Origin: Gordionus sp. m RMFG-2023
Lineage: Eukaryota > Nematomorpha > Gordioida > Chordodea > Parachordodidae
Length of the DNA stretch: 64,000 bases
Direction of reading: 5' to 3'
Assembly (NCBI RefSeq): GCF_954871325.1
Contig: NC_088779.1
Location: forward strand, 24,104,869-24,168,868
Shown piece after piece: positions 47,490 to 58,984 of this stretch. Made by a program: the position numbers and the translations under genes. The notes under the pieces are model-generated. The model ran no database searches and was not told the DNA's origin. It saw only the letters and a program-made list of their open reading frames with translations. Within the stretch, counting starts at the first letter, position 1, and every line of letters starts with the position of its first letter.

Positions 47490-48800
47490 TTTTTATAAAA
47501 TTTTTTGTGAAGTAAATAGGTTAGTATACATGTTAAATTAAAATAAAAATCTAAGAAGATGTACCATAAAAAGAGATAATTGTCATAAACTTTCTTTTTA
47601 ACTATTTGGCACAAATGAGAAAAAATTTATATTATTAATTTAATGATAAATTAAAATTTCACTGAAGATGTTATGTAACACAGAAAAGCGACAATTATCC
47701 TAATAGTTATTTTTTTTAAAACTTTTTTGACACAAATGGGTAAAAATAAAATAATAAGAATTTCAATGAAGATATAATGTAACATAGAAGTGAAAATTGT
47801 CATCATCCTTTTTTTTAAACTTTTTTGAAATTGACGCAAATAAATTAAAATTATATTATTAACATGTAAATTTAAAATTTCAGTGATGATGTTAGAAAAC
47901 TGACAACTTTCATAATCGTTATTATTTAATTTTTTAAATTTTTTTAGATTCATTGGGTTATAATATATATTATTAACATGTAAATTTAATATTTCAATGA
48001 AGATGTACCATAGGAAGGTGACAATTATCAATCGTAATTATTTGACTTTTGAAATTTTCTTTGACAAAAATATATATTGTTAACATGTTGAACCAATATT
48101 TCAATAAAGTTGTATCATGGAAAAGTAACAATTGTCATAATCGTTATTATTTAACTTTTTTTAAATTTTTTGACGCGAAAGGGTAAGAGTTTATATTGTA
48201 AACATGTTAAAATAAAATATGCCATAAAAAGTGACAATTATCATAATGGTTATTTGTTAACTTTTTAAATTTTTTTTGGCAAAAATATATATTGTAAACA
48301 TTTTGAACTAAAATTTCTATAAAGTTGTACCATGGAAAGTGACAATTGTCATAATCGTTATTATTTAACTTTTTTGAAGCAAAGGGGTAAAAGTTTATAT
48401 TGTAAACATGTTAAAATAAAAATTCAATAAAGATGTACCATAAAAAAGTGACAATTATCATAATGGTTATTTATTAACTTTTAAAAATTTTTTTGATGCA
48501 AATGTGTTAAAATTTATATTATTAATATTTCAATTTAAAATTTCAATGAATATGTACCATAGGAAAGTGACAATTATCAAGTAATTATTTTACTTTTGAA
48601 ATTTTTTTTGATAAAATATACATGTTAAATTAAAATTTCAATAAAGATATACCATAGAAAAGTCACAATTGTCATAATCCTTATTTTAAACTTTTTTGGA
48701 ATATTTTAGATATAACAGAGAAAACGGACAATTGTGATATATATATTTTAACTTTTATAAAATTTAAACAAGGATATAACATAGAAATTTTGAAAATTTG
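47490..48800. repeat. degenerate tandem array, about 95-120 bp unit
   Basis: About a dozen copies of a unit containing gatgtaccatagaaaagtga, caattgtcataatcgttatt, ttgacgcaaatgggtaaa and attaacatgttaa, with the accata motif near 47561, 48003, 48437, 48555 and 48652. Unit length varies. The single long open frame across it on the minus strand is a by-product of the repeat. Confidence 0.85.
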
Positions 48801-49429
48801 ATTATTTTAAAATTATTGAATTGTTAGCGAGGGTTGTCAGAACGGAGCTACCCCATCTAATTTTAAAAAATTAGCATCCCCAATCTAATTTTTTTTAAGA
48901 AAATAATATTGGCATAGCATGTTTCTAAAATTTTTGATGGCCTTACTATTAGATTACAAAATGATGCTTTCTAGCTTTTATTTATTATTAATTTTAAAAG
49001 TCTGCTTTTACTATTTACAACAACATAAAATGGCAAGCCTTTCCGGGCAATAAGACAAAAGTTAAATTTAAGTCACAAATCCACTTATTAAATATTTTTA
49101 TGGGTTGTTAAATTGCTTGATTGGGTCGAATTATCGTAATTTTTTATAGGATTTTTGGTCGAAAAAATAAGAAACCCAATTTAATTAATTAGGTCGATCT
49201 GATTGACCAAATCCATAGAACAGAACACCGACCAAAGCCAACTTTATACAATATTTTACTATGTATTTTTTGCTTCTTAATTCGTCATTCATATTTAGGA
49301 TTAGAGGAAGAATAGTTCAATATTAACATTGAAAAAATTATCTTTTATTAATAAATTAGAATATTTACTTTTCAAAATGTTCTTTTTTTAATCTGAAAAT
49401 ATTATATATTTATACTCGATTTGCAAAAT
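48801..49429. other. AT-rich stretch between satellite and NUMT
   Basis: No gene or element boundary could be supported. Confidence 0.3.
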
Positions 49430-49598
49430 TCAGTAATTATGAACCTTTATTGTAGTTACTCGTAACAAGAACATCATTGCTTTTACTTTTATTATCCCTG
49501 ATCTTCAACCTCTAACTATCATCATGATCGGAATTAAGGATATCTCAGAATTAAAAAATCAATATTTTATTGATGTGGAATCAGAAGTATTACTATAG
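49430..49598 (-). pseudogene. nad4: NUMT: nad4 fragment, distal part
   Basis: Minus-strand reading EISLIPIMMIVRGWRSG..KVKAMMFLL matches the conserved NADH dehydrogenase 4 block usually written FE.SLIPT.MII.GWG.QPER..A..YLL. It is the continuation of the nad4 piece beyond the hAT at 49599-54011. Where the mitochondrial sequence stops on the left is unclear. Confidence 0.75.
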
Positions 49599-51640
49599 CA
49601 GGGGCGTCGCTAACCTTTACAATCTCAGGGGGCTCAACAAAGAATTTTTATGAGGGGCCCCCCAATTCGCGGCAAAATAAACTAGCATATAAATCATTAA
49701 AATAATACAAGATATTTATAAAAAAAATATTTTTTAATACAAAATCTATTTATTACAGTATAAAATATTTTCGATTGTTGATATAAAAAAATTTTGCGTC
49801 TAAAGAATTATAAATGATAAAAAAAGGTTAATTAATTCATATATATGTCTCAATTGATAATGGTTTTTGAAAACTACATAATATAATATAATCTTAGCAA
49901 AAGGTCATGAAACTAATATAACTCTCTATTACCATTTTAGACAATGTTTTATAGAATGGACTAATAAGAAATAATTTATAGACCTTACCAAATCAACAAT
50001 TCTTGAAGAAGAGAATATAAACGACCAATCCAAATCATAAAACTATATGGTGGTTAGAGCTTCCTCTTAGATGACATGATGGCTAGATAAGTAATCGAAA
50101 AAATTATTGTATGATATTAAATTTCTAAAAGATTATCTTCCATTTTTAATGATATATAAACGACTACACAGTTGACCATTATTGCTTATCTAAAATATGC
50201 GATCATATGCTCTCAGGCTGTAGTAATAATCTTAAATTACATAACCACACAAATAATAGATGCTGGTTAATTTGCAGTTCTAGCCATGACACTCACGATG
50301 GTAACCCATATCAGAATTTATTCTGTTAGATAAATTGATAAAACAAAAACACTAAAAACCTTTAGAAGAAATTATGCAAATATATTGAAGCCTTGAGTTA
50401 TTTAAATGGCAAAAATGCCATATTCAAAATGAAACATTTTGTAACTACAAAATAAGAACCAGAGTGATATCATGAAAGCAATTAAGATTTTATATATTAA
50501 TGTCGCACTATCTCTAGTTGGTATATTATATCTTAAAATAATAGTATTTTGCAATAATATTAAAAATATATTCGTATTATTAACTCAAATCTTTATTCCG
50601 AAGAAGAAATAAATAGCTTCCTAAAAACAAGTAAAAAAGAGAAAAGATATCTTGTGAAATGAATAGTAATACGCTAAATTTTAATTACGTAAATAAATAG
50701 ATAGCGTTAAATATTTGTAAGCAAATTGTTACTTATATTTATTATCAAAAGCATTTATTAGTAAAATTTTGAAAATATTAACTGTAATATATTATATAAC
50801 AGTCAGATAGTCTGTAAAAGTGACATTTTACCTAATATTTTATAGAAAATTATATAATAGAGGATTATAAACTATACTAGTTGATAACCCGTCAAAAATG
50901 ACGGGGATGAGAATTTTATTCGTTTTTACGATAATTCTTTTTACCCCTCCCCCTCCTCCTTTAGGCCAATTCCAACCCATTAAGACTAAGAGTGATGGAT
51001 TGTCTTTTTTATTCAATGATTGATGAATAATATATTTTACTTTTATTTGATGATGGATGAATCAGAAATTTTCCTATTTTATGAGATGTGATTTCGAAAT
51101 TTATATTTTAAATTACAAAAATGAATAAAAATGGAAAAATATCTCATATTAGCATCACACTGACCCGTTAAGAATGACGGGGAATTATATTTTTGAGATT
51201 TGATTTAGAAATTTATATTTAAAATTACAAAAATGAAACAATATCTCTTATTAGCACCCTAAATACTAACATTATTTACCAGAGCTCTTGTTAGTCAGAA
51301 TTGCTGTTCACTCCCTACCGCGTGAAGGTAAGAGATTGATTTTAGGGGAGCAAAGAAATGAAAAAAAGAAGGAAGTAATAGTAAAAAAGAGACAAAGATA
51401 TGAATTATAAGAAAATATAATAAATATTTATACTTCAAGAGTTGATGATTATCGGGTTACAACACATATGCATTTGTAGCCATATAAAAAATATAATATA
51501 ATAAATTTTATAATATAGAAAATTTTACCTAAAAAAGGAGATTTAAAATATATTCAAAATTGAGAGGGGTGTAAGAATTTTAAGCATTAGTCGGGTATAT
51601 CACCGTATCTTGACTTTTATTTGTTAATGTTTTGCCATGG

Positions 51641-52191
51641 CTCGTAGTTTGCCGTAAATAACCTGAAAAAAAACGTGTAAATTGAAATTATAAAATAGAA
51701 TTTACTGTTGTTGGTGAGGAAGATGGTTTAGCGATGGTGAAGAAGTTCTCTTTTCTCTGCTCAATGTGGTTTCGTTTTTGAAGATGATGTTGTAATTTCC
51801 TTGCTCGTAGTTTGCCGTAAATAACCTGAAATAAAACGTGTAAATTGAAATTATAAAATAGAATTTACTGTTGTTGGTGAGGAAGATGGTTTAGCGATGG
51901 TGAAGAAGTTCTCTTTTCTTTGCTCAATGTGGCTTCGTTTTTGAAGATGATGTTGTAATTTCCTTGCTCGTAGTTTGCCGTAAATAACCTGAAAAAAAAA
52001 CGTGTAAATTGAAATTATAAAATAGAATTTACTGTTGTTGGTGAGGAAGATGGTTTAGCGATGGTGAAGAAGTTCTCTTTTCTTTGCTCAATGTGGTTTC
52101 ATTTTTGAAGATGATGTTGTAATTTCCTTGCACGTAGTTTGTCGTAAATAACCTGAAAAAAAAACGTGTAAATTGAAATTATAAAATAGAA
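51641..52191. repeat. tandem repeat, 163-bp unit, 3.3 copies
   Basis: Copies start at 51641, 51804, 51967 and 52131 with ctcgtagtttgccgtaaata and are nearly identical (a few base changes and A-run length differences). The last partial copy runs into the Helitron Rep remnant at 52192, so the unit probably arose from sequence next to that gene. Confidence 0.92.
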
Positions 52192-52195
52192 TGCT

Positions 52196-52860
52196 TTACC
52201 GGGAATTATATTGTTTGACCTTGTTTCCAAGTAGTCCATTAATCCAGAATATTCATCTACTCGTAATTTTGGCTGATTATGTCTAATAAAATTTAAATTA
52301 TTCGCCTCGACCTGTAAATAGGAATCAACAATATATTGTTGTGATAATTTCCCAGCAAAAAGGATTGGGTTGAATTCATTTTCACGAATTGCTAATCTAA
52401 ATATTTTAAACTGTAGTAGTGAGATATTTGCCCTTGTACGCCCTGTATCTTCACCCTTTAAATCTGGTTACCAACCAGGGTCACCAAAAGTAAATAATAG
52501 AGGATATACCATTGGATCAAGATTAGGGCTTAATATATTTATATTTATCAGATCACTACCATCAACTCGAGAATAGACCTTGATATCCCGTTTAAATGGG
52601 GGTTCACCATCATCATTTATAAAAATCATAGCTACTTCATCTATATTAGGAATTTTATATCTTAGCTTGTCACTTGAGCGATCTGCACGAAAAATCATAT
52701 TGATTTTTTGAACTGGACGATTTTCTTGAATAGCCCTATTTTTTTCTTCTTTCTCAATTTCTCCCAAGGTTTTAAAACTAATAGAAAATGGGTTATTCTG
52801 TCTTATTAAAATATCTAATCTTTTCAAGAGATCCTCATTGCAACCAGAATTTTCTTTCAT
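52196..52860 (-). pseudogene. Helitron Rep/helicase N-terminal domain fragment
   Basis: Minus-strand sequence includes NPFSISFKTLGEI, FRADRSSDKLRYKIP.DEVA, NLDPMVYPLLFTFGDPGW and then, after an in-frame stop in place of the usual His, RANISLLQFKIFRLAIRENE, FAGKLSQQYIVDSY and EANNLNFIRHNQPKLR. This is the Helitron-like N domain that precedes the Rep nuclease in rolling-circle transposons. The HUH nuclease and helicase are absent, so the copy cannot move on its own. Confidence 0.85.
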
Positions 52861-53110
52861 GTGTAACCTGCCATTTCAAGGCCATATAGTTGTGCAAATT
52901 TATATACATTACAAATCATACCTCATAAAATAGGAAAATTCTGATCCATTTTGATTTTAGCTAAATTATTTTGTAAAAAATAAAACAACCTAAAAAAAGT
53001 GGATCCACATTTATTAATTAAGGCCCTGATTACTGATTATACTTAGATATTGTACCAAACCAAGTAAAAAATTTTAATTTATATACATTACAAATCATAC
53101 CTCATAAAAT
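52861..53110. repeat. short direct repeat beside the Rep fragment
   Basis: About 55 bp (aatttatatacattacaaat, catacctcataaaatat) occur at 52897 and again at 53080, about 180 bp apart, in noncoding sequence within the Helitron. Confidence 0.65.
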
Positions 53111-54011
53111 ATGAAAATTCTAATAAATTCAAAATTGTAAAAAATTTTTTTACCTTGTTTTGTTTTCTTTCCATTATTTTGTAACCTATAAAAAATTTTT
53201 TTATATATGTGTATTAAATTATATATTATATATATTAATAAGAAATATCTATAAGATGTAATAGTAGATTAAATTATGGTTTTTTTTGTAATGATATGGT
53301 TATAGAGTGATGTGGTATGGTTTTTATGGAAGTGATTTGTGAATGAATGATTTAGTTTTCACGTTGATTACCATTGATCAAATTTGCTATAATCATTTTG
53401 ATTGGACAAATAATATTTAAAAGAAAACTATTGGCTAAATTTGGAAATTTTTTGAGGATTATATATATAGATGTCTACATACTTTTTATAAATAAATCTC
53501 TTATACTTATTTAGATTTGGACCTTGAAAATAATTTTAGGAAGAGACATGATAATTAAATTTAAAAATCAATAATATAGTTGATTAGTGATTTTGAACTC
53601 GGCTAAAATATTTATTTAATTTTCAATTAATAAATGATTATATTTATTTAATTAGGGTTATATTATTATTTAAATAATAAGGGTCAATTAAGCTTCAACT
53701 GTTAATACTAAATTAATATTTTTTTAACATAGAATTTGATTGCAAGCTGACATAGTATAATTTATATGTAATAATCTAATCTAATAATTAAAATAGTATT
53801 CATTTAATAAAAATTAAGATAGTCTTATTAATTTTTTAATAAAATTATATATTACTCAAAATTATATAAGAAATTATTCAGAGGGCAATTAAAAACATTT
53901 ATTTTTAGCACAAGGGGATATTAATGAGCTAAAAAAAATTATTGCTTCAGGGGGCTATTCAAACTTTTCAGGGGCCTCAAGCCCCTGCGCCCCCCTCTAG
54001 CGACGCCACTA

Positions 54012-54545
54012 TACTATAGTTATATTTTTATTGTTATAAATTTAAATATTTCAGATTCTAAGGAAGAATAAAAATAAGCACGGTAATGGAAATCCTAATA
54101 AATATTAATTTAAATAATATATTTATAGAATCCAAGTCTATAATATGTTAGACCATAGGTTTATATTCGGTAAAATTCCAAAGTTTCTTAATAATTATTA
54201 AAACATTCCTACTATTAATGTTAAAACGGGTAAGTGAGATATAAACCTCAAAATGGGAGCGATTAAGAGAAGTGTTACCATAATTTATATTATCCTCATT
54301 TCTATAATGAGCTTTTTGATAGATTAATAATCATCGTAAGAGAGATAATTGCTTCAATAATCATGACTAAAATGAATAGAATAAAAATAATGGATAAAGT
54401 AGTTCCTATAAAATTATTAAATACAGTTAAAATACCTATAATTGATAGTATTTTTATAAATAAAAGTGTTTTAATTACCAAAGGGAAATTTAAGATTCTA
54501 ATTATAATAAGTCCGGAAATTACCAGGATTATGTATAGGGTAAAT
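54012..54545 (-). pseudogene. nad4L: NUMT: nad4L and start of nad4
   Basis: Minus strand 54545-54312 reads LYIILVISGLIIIRILNFPL...FILFILVMIIEAIISLTMII, matching NADH dehydrogenase 4L (conserved E-A-x-x-SL block, about 90 aa). Next comes an ATG giving MVTLLLIAPIL near 54280, overlapping or abutting as nad4L and nad4 usually do. The nad4 piece runs to the hAT insertion at 54011. Frames are interrupted in a few places. Confidence 0.7.
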
Positions 54546-54716
54546 CATTGTATATAATAATATAAAAAGTCTCTATAGATATAAATTAGCAATTTATAAG
54601 ATAATTATTCATGGGTCTTCTTTTAGGAAGGATTACATCTTAAGTAACAATTAAGTATTCTAAGTTTAAAACTTAAAATTAAGGGCATAAGGATAGCTTT
54701 TAAAGAGTCAACATCT

Positions 54717-55125
54717 TGAATCTTGAAATATTAGGAATTAACCTAAAACATTACATGTACATCCATGGTATTATTGATATATCCCCTTTCTTAAATATAT
54801 ATAGTTATTTATATCAATTAATATTGTTACAAAGTCATTCTATAGTAATTCTTATAGTTAACAATAAAAGTACTAACAAGGAAAAATTGATTTCATTAGA
54901 AAGTTTTATAATAGGAAGCAAGACAATAATGACAATTTCTAAAAAGATAATAAACAGAATTGTAATATTTATAAATTTTAAAGAGTAAGGTATTCGGGGT
55001 ATACCAAAGGCGTCAATACCGCATTCAAATGAGGATATAGGGAGTTAATTATTACTTTATAAGAGTAACAATATAAATTAAATAACAGGTATGAGATTGA
55101 TAAGAGAAATTAAAAAGTAGAATGA
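54717..55125 (-). pseudogene. nad3: NUMT: nad3
   Basis: Minus strand encodes FYFLILLSISYLLF near the start, then, after one frame change, SFECGIDAFGIPRIPYSLKF and FIIFLEIVIIVLLP. These match the NADH dehydrogenase 3 signature (YECGFDP...PFS..FF..AI.FLIFD.E...LLP). The size fits the usual 115-120 codons. Confidence 0.85.
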
Positions 55126-55134
55126 AGCATATGT

Positions 55135-55195
55135 TTACTATTTTAATTTTTTTCTAATTGGAAATTAGATATACTTTGGCTTATAGTAAAATTAG
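55135..55195 (-). pseudogene. trnG: NUMT: mitochondrial tRNA-Gly (UCC) remnant
   Basis: Between cox3 and nad3, where animal mtDNA commonly has trnG, the minus strand holds TCTAA-TTTCCAA-TTAGA, a five-pair anticodon stem with loop and anticodon TCC. The other arms are short and partly decayed. Confidence 0.65.
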
Positions 55196-56215
55196 CAGAA
55201 AAAACTTTTAATTGAGGGTTAATCCACTCATCAGTATAGACTTAGGTCAAATCAAATTACAAATAAAATGTCAGTTTCAGGCTACCAACTCAAAATGAAG
55301 TATATCTAGGATGGAAAATAATCCAAATATAAATCTTGGGGTTACAGACAATAATAATATGGACCCGACAATAATATGAAATCCGTTAAATCCTTATGCT
55401 ACAAAAAAGAGTTTCCCGACAAGAGTCATTAATTGAGAAGAAGGACTGGAAATATTCTTCATTTTGGAGATATATATATAAGTTACATGCCTATAATTAC
55501 GGCGATGGCAGTAAGGTAAATAACTAGTGTTGTTAAACGGCTCTATTTGAGCCGATTTTTAAAAATGGATAATTTAATATTTTAGCCAGAAAAATATTGT
55601 ATAAGCCTCGAGATTTCATTATTAGATATTTAAATTTTTGTGGCACCTATAGGCAAATTCTTACGGCTTGTATAATATTTTTCTGTATAAAATATTAAGT
55701 TATCCGTTTTTGAACAGCTCAAAATGAGCTGTTTAACAACACTATAAAAAACAGAGGTTATGCTCAAGTAATAGAAATTCCTCTCATCGATAAAATAATA
55801 GTATCTAAAAGAGAGTGGCGTAGGTATGGGGGAGGCGGGTAAAAAAATGGGATAGATACAACCCCTAAAGGTGGTCAATTATTACCAATTTTAGAGTTGA
55901 GGGAGAGTCTAAAGTGAAATAAGCTTAAAAGAATGGCATAAAAAATAATATTTCCGAAAAATAAATAAAATAAAAAAGAATGCTCATCTCGGAGATTGTA
56001 AATAGTATTTCTCCAGACATAGATTCGCGTTTTAAGTCCTTACCTCATATATAAAAAGCTTTTATTACAGTAATGGTTGCAGACAAAAGATAAGATGGCT
56101 AAATGTCTTTCACATAACACCTAATAAAGCTGCTATAGCCCCTAAAACTGATAGGGATCCTAACAGAGGCCAAAATGATGGGTTTATAATGTTTAGAGGA
56201 TTTTTATCATGACAC
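55196..56215 (-). pseudogene. cox3: NUMT: cox3, interrupted by a MITE
   Basis: Minus-strand reading starts near 56215 (KNPLNIINPSFWPLLGSL) and later shows FFVA.GFNGFHIIVGSILLL (about 55420) and LHFELVAWNWHF (about 55275), the cytochrome c oxidase subunit 3 signatures (SPWPL, GFHG.HVI.G, AWYWHFVD). Tryptophans are written TGA in places. Without the 220-bp MITE the span is about 800 bp, the normal cox3 length. Confidence 0.9.
55525..55744. mobile_element. TAGTGTTG-type hAT MITE inside NUMT cox3
   Basis: It is 220 bp long, starting TAGTGTTGTTAAACGGCTC and ending ..gctgtttaacaacacta. The flanking 8-mers taaataac and taaaaaac match at 7 of 8. It interrupts cox3 and so dates after the mitochondrial transfer. 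Confidence 0.92.
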
Positions 56216-56644
56216 AATATCCGTAGTTAGAAGATTCTCTAATATATAAAGAGATAAGAGACATATAAACATAAGCTTGAATATAGGATACTATTAATTC
56301 TAATAGGTTTAATAAAACTCTACGAATAAGTATTATAAAAGGTTTTATATAAAATATTTTTATAAATAAATGTATAAAAATATACCCTCTTATAATATTA
56401 GCTGACAATATGTTAAAGGTCGAATTAGTAAGGAGATAACTTCGATTAAGTATAAAAATGGGAATAGAAGTGCAGGGGATCCTAAAGGGAATAAAGATTA
56501 TAGAGATAGGTTCCTTAGAAAAAAAACTGATTGAAATTGTAAACAATGATAGTATAAAAATATTTAAGAAATGTGTATGGGAAAAGACTAAGAATATTAT
56601 ATCACCATACTTTTCCTTTAAATAAAATTTGCCCATCTAACTGA
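56216..56644 (-). pseudogene. atp6: NUMT: atp6, main part
   Basis: One open minus-strand frame (56636-56193) encodes IPFRIPCTSIPIFILNRSYL, STFNILSANIIRGYIFIHLF and LLELIVSYIQAYVYMSLISLY, matching the ATP synthase subunit 6 pattern (RL.ANI..GH, ELAVA.IQAYVF..L..LYL). The protein start is separated by the hAT at 56645-58718. Confidence 0.9.
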
Positions 56645-58718
56645 CAGGGTTTGGCAAATTTTCAGAAAATTGTATTCGGATACAGATACAGATACTATAT
56701 AAAATTTTGTATTTAAGATACAAGATACTAGATACTTTAGAAAAATTTCAATAAGATATAAGATACAAGATACTTGTATTTTTTAAAAAAAAAGTATCTA
56801 AGATACAAGATACTTTTTTAAAAAACTTTAAATAGTCAAAATCAAAATGTATAAAGCTTTATTTTCTTATCTATAATATAAATTTATAAAAAAATTTTTA
56901 AAATAAATTGTAGAAAATAACAAATTTACTATAAAAGATAATGCGATATTCCATTTAATAATTATATAATTAGTAAATAATAATAAATCAGCATTATTTT
57001 TTAAAATTATTAATTTTTCGTTCAATCTTTGACGATTTGGTCTATTAACTATATTAGCAAAGCTAAATAACCTTTCAACGGGGGCTGAGGAGGGTAATAT
57101 TGTGCTATATTTAATAAATATTTCTTTTATATATTTATAACTATTTAACATATTTATACTCCGCCTGTCATCTTTCATATAATTTAGGACCTCCAATATC
57201 ATTTATTGAATTATTAGAATTGGATGTGGTACTTTTAAGGCAAAAGTAATCATCATCTTCATCAATTGAAGATTTTGTTGAAGTATTAATTTCAATATTA
57301 TTTTTAAAAACAATTAAAACTTCATGTAATAACAAATCCTGAAGGTATTTTTTTTCTTTTTCACCATTAATCCAACGATTTTTAAAATAGGGATGAGAAA
57401 TAGTTGCCAAAAATGCACTTTTAAAATTGTTATCAAAATCATATATATTTTTAAATCTATTTAAATAATTTTCTATGGCAACAGCTAATGGTTTGCAAAA
57501 TTGTAGATTGGTTTGAATTAAATTTGTATTTTTTTTTAACGACATTTAAAATTGGAGCTGATTCTCCATAATGGCAGTTGATTTCACTCTGTATTTTGCC
57601 AATCGCTATAGCCAACGGGGCCATTATATTGCAATATTCTTATAAATATTGAATTTCAATATCTCTTAATTTAGGAAATTCTAATTTTTGACATAATTTA
57701 GGAAGTTCGCCTTTAAATTTTAATAAACTATGAAGACTATCATAAAAACTATTCCATCTAGTGCAACAAGGTGTAACTAATTGTTTTCCTAAAACTGCTT
57801 TGATAATTTCTGCAGTTTTAGGCCTATTATTTGCATTCCATAGCTTAGTACATTTAGCTATTGCAGGATGATGAATTTTAGATATGTTAGGAGAATCCTT
57901 AATAGCTCTCTCGACATCTGTTGTGGCAATTAGACTTATCGTATGGCACAAACAACGAATGTGTTGAGGCAATGTTTTTGAGGCTTCTTTAAACCCTTAA
58001 ATAAACAAATAAATAATTTTATTTGAATAAAATTTTTTACTAAATTTACAATATCATAATAAATTTTAAAGAAGTATTAAATAATACTTTCACTGATTTT
58101 GAATTCTATACATTCATCATCATTGATGTCAAAGTCATTCTCTACAGCTTCCATAGAATATCCAAACTCCTTGAAAGCTTTCTTAAGTTAGAGCCGTTAT
58201 CTGTAACAGTTGCTATAACTTTTTCGTCAATACCAAAGTCACGATGAATTTATTTATTATGATCATCTTGAAGTACTTCAAAAAATTTGCCATTAAGTAT
58301 GCTTAGTTTAAATTTATTGTTATAATTTTCGGTTGAAGAATCATCTGAAGACGAAGATAAACATATTATTCTATTTTCTTCTTCCATAATTTTAAAATAG
58401 ACAGATATAAAACGATTCAAATATGGTAGTTCTAATTGTTAGCACTATATGACGACCAACGTCATATATCAAAAATTATCTTAAAATATCTAAATTTTAA
58501 TTAAATTTTTCATTTAAATCTTAAAACAATATCATTTTAAATTTTAATACTATTTAAATTAATCAATATATATTTTTTTAAAGTATCTGTATCTTTTTAA
58601 ATACAAAGTTGGTTAAGATACAAATACTTTTAAATAATATGTATCTTAGATACTGGTTACAAGATACTTTCCAAAATGTTAAAAAAGATACAAATATCCA
58701 CGATACTGCCCAACCCTG
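56645..58718 (-). mobile_element. hAT transposon (CAGGGTTGGGCA family) inserted in NUMT atp6
   Basis: The left end CAGGGTTTGGCAAATTTTC and right end ..cgatactgcccaaccctg are inverses. The flanking 8-mers ctaactga and ctcattga match at 6 of 8. Just inside both ends are repeated gatacaagatac/gtatctaagatac stretches. It carries a decaying transposase on the minus strand. It is the same family as the element at 40527-44411. Confidence 0.88.
56867..58400 (-). pseudogene. hAT transposase, decayed
   Basis: Three large minus-strand open pieces remain. 57972-57640 has HIRCLCHTISLIATTDVERA and CCTRWNSFYDSL, the RNase H-like region with the CxxH..L/TRWNS motifs. 57545-57168 has KPLAVAIENYLNRF and FLATISHPYFKNRW. 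57202-56867 has ILPSSAPVERLFSFANIVNR, the hAT dimerisation domain. An acidic N-terminal exon (DEDEN-like) lies near 58080-58400 after an intron-like gap. Frame changes separate the pieces. The family resembles animal hAT elements with zinc-finger BED-type relatives, although no BED finger was seen here. Confidence 0.85.
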
Positions 58719-58795
58719 CTCATTGATATAAGATTTTTTATACTAAAATTAATAGAGTCAAAGACCTGTAAGAAAACTAGCTATTTATGAAACTT
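58719..58795 (-). pseudogene. atp6: NUMT: atp6 start
   Basis: Minus-strand reading VFDSINFSIKNLISMS resembles the N-terminus of ATP6 (..FSVFDPST..). It abuts the target duplication of the hAT and continues into 56644 on the other side. The right limit of the mitochondrial sequence is near the TA run at 58799. Confidence 0.65.
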
Positions 58796-58984
58796 ATATA
58801 TATATATATATCGAAAATGGTTAATTGCAATATATTGGTTACCTTGTTTTAATTCCTTATTCTCTCGCTTAAATTTATAAGGGTCATTTTGAAAGCCATT
58901 TTATCTTATTTGTCTTTTTAATTTTTTTTGTTAGTAGTTGAAGCGAACCCAAACCTAAAATAGGTATAGTATTTAAATGAAATA

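Larger units (their letters stand above)
50877..53471 (-). mobile_element. Helitron, non-autonomous remnant
   Basis: On the minus strand the proposed 3' end at 50877 has a hairpin CCCGTCA-TTTT-TGACGGG, then TTATCAACTAG, giving the CTAG (CTRR) terminus followed by T. The proposed 5' end at 53471 reads TCTATATATATAATC preceded by A. Insertion between A and T is the Helitron rule. Rep-type coding (52196-52860) and a 163-bp tandem repeat near the 3' end support it. A second hairpin-like acccgtta/tgacgggg at about 51163 may be an older terminus. Confidence 0.7.
49599..54011. mobile_element. hAT-type element inserted in NUMT nad4, 4.4 kb, perfect target duplication
   Basis: The left end CAGGGGCGTCGCTAACC and right end ..ctagcgacgccacta are inverses, with C/G runs inside. 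Both flanks are tactatag (49591-49598 and 54012-54019), a perfect 8-bp duplication. I see no hAT transposase. Much of the interior is a Helitron (50877-53471). The remainder (49680-50870 and 53480-53930) is AT-rich without recognisable coding. Confidence 0.85.
49430..58795 (-). pseudogene. nuclear mitochondrial DNA insertion (NUMT), cut by three hAT-type elements
   Basis: Four pieces on the minus strand (58795-58719, 56644-55745, 55524-54012 and 49598-49430, about 2.6 kb in total) give in order atp6, cox3, trnG, nad3, nad4L and nad4. The adjoining genes carry on across each inserted element, whose target duplications mark the breaks. TGA stands for Trp in cox3, so the sequence is mitochondrial in origin. 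Decay is moderate, with frames broken in places but family motifs still clear. Tightly packed genes on one strand are typical of animal mtDNA. Confidence 0.9.

Noticed and set aside
47651-48031. 126-codon open frame on the minus strand
   Set aside because: It is a translation of the 95-120 bp tandem array. The repeated peptide pieces (EILNLHVNNI) follow the repeat units.
54363-54988. Two plus-strand open frames
   Set aside because: They lie antisense to the NUMT nad4L and nad3 readings, which carry the recognisable motifs.
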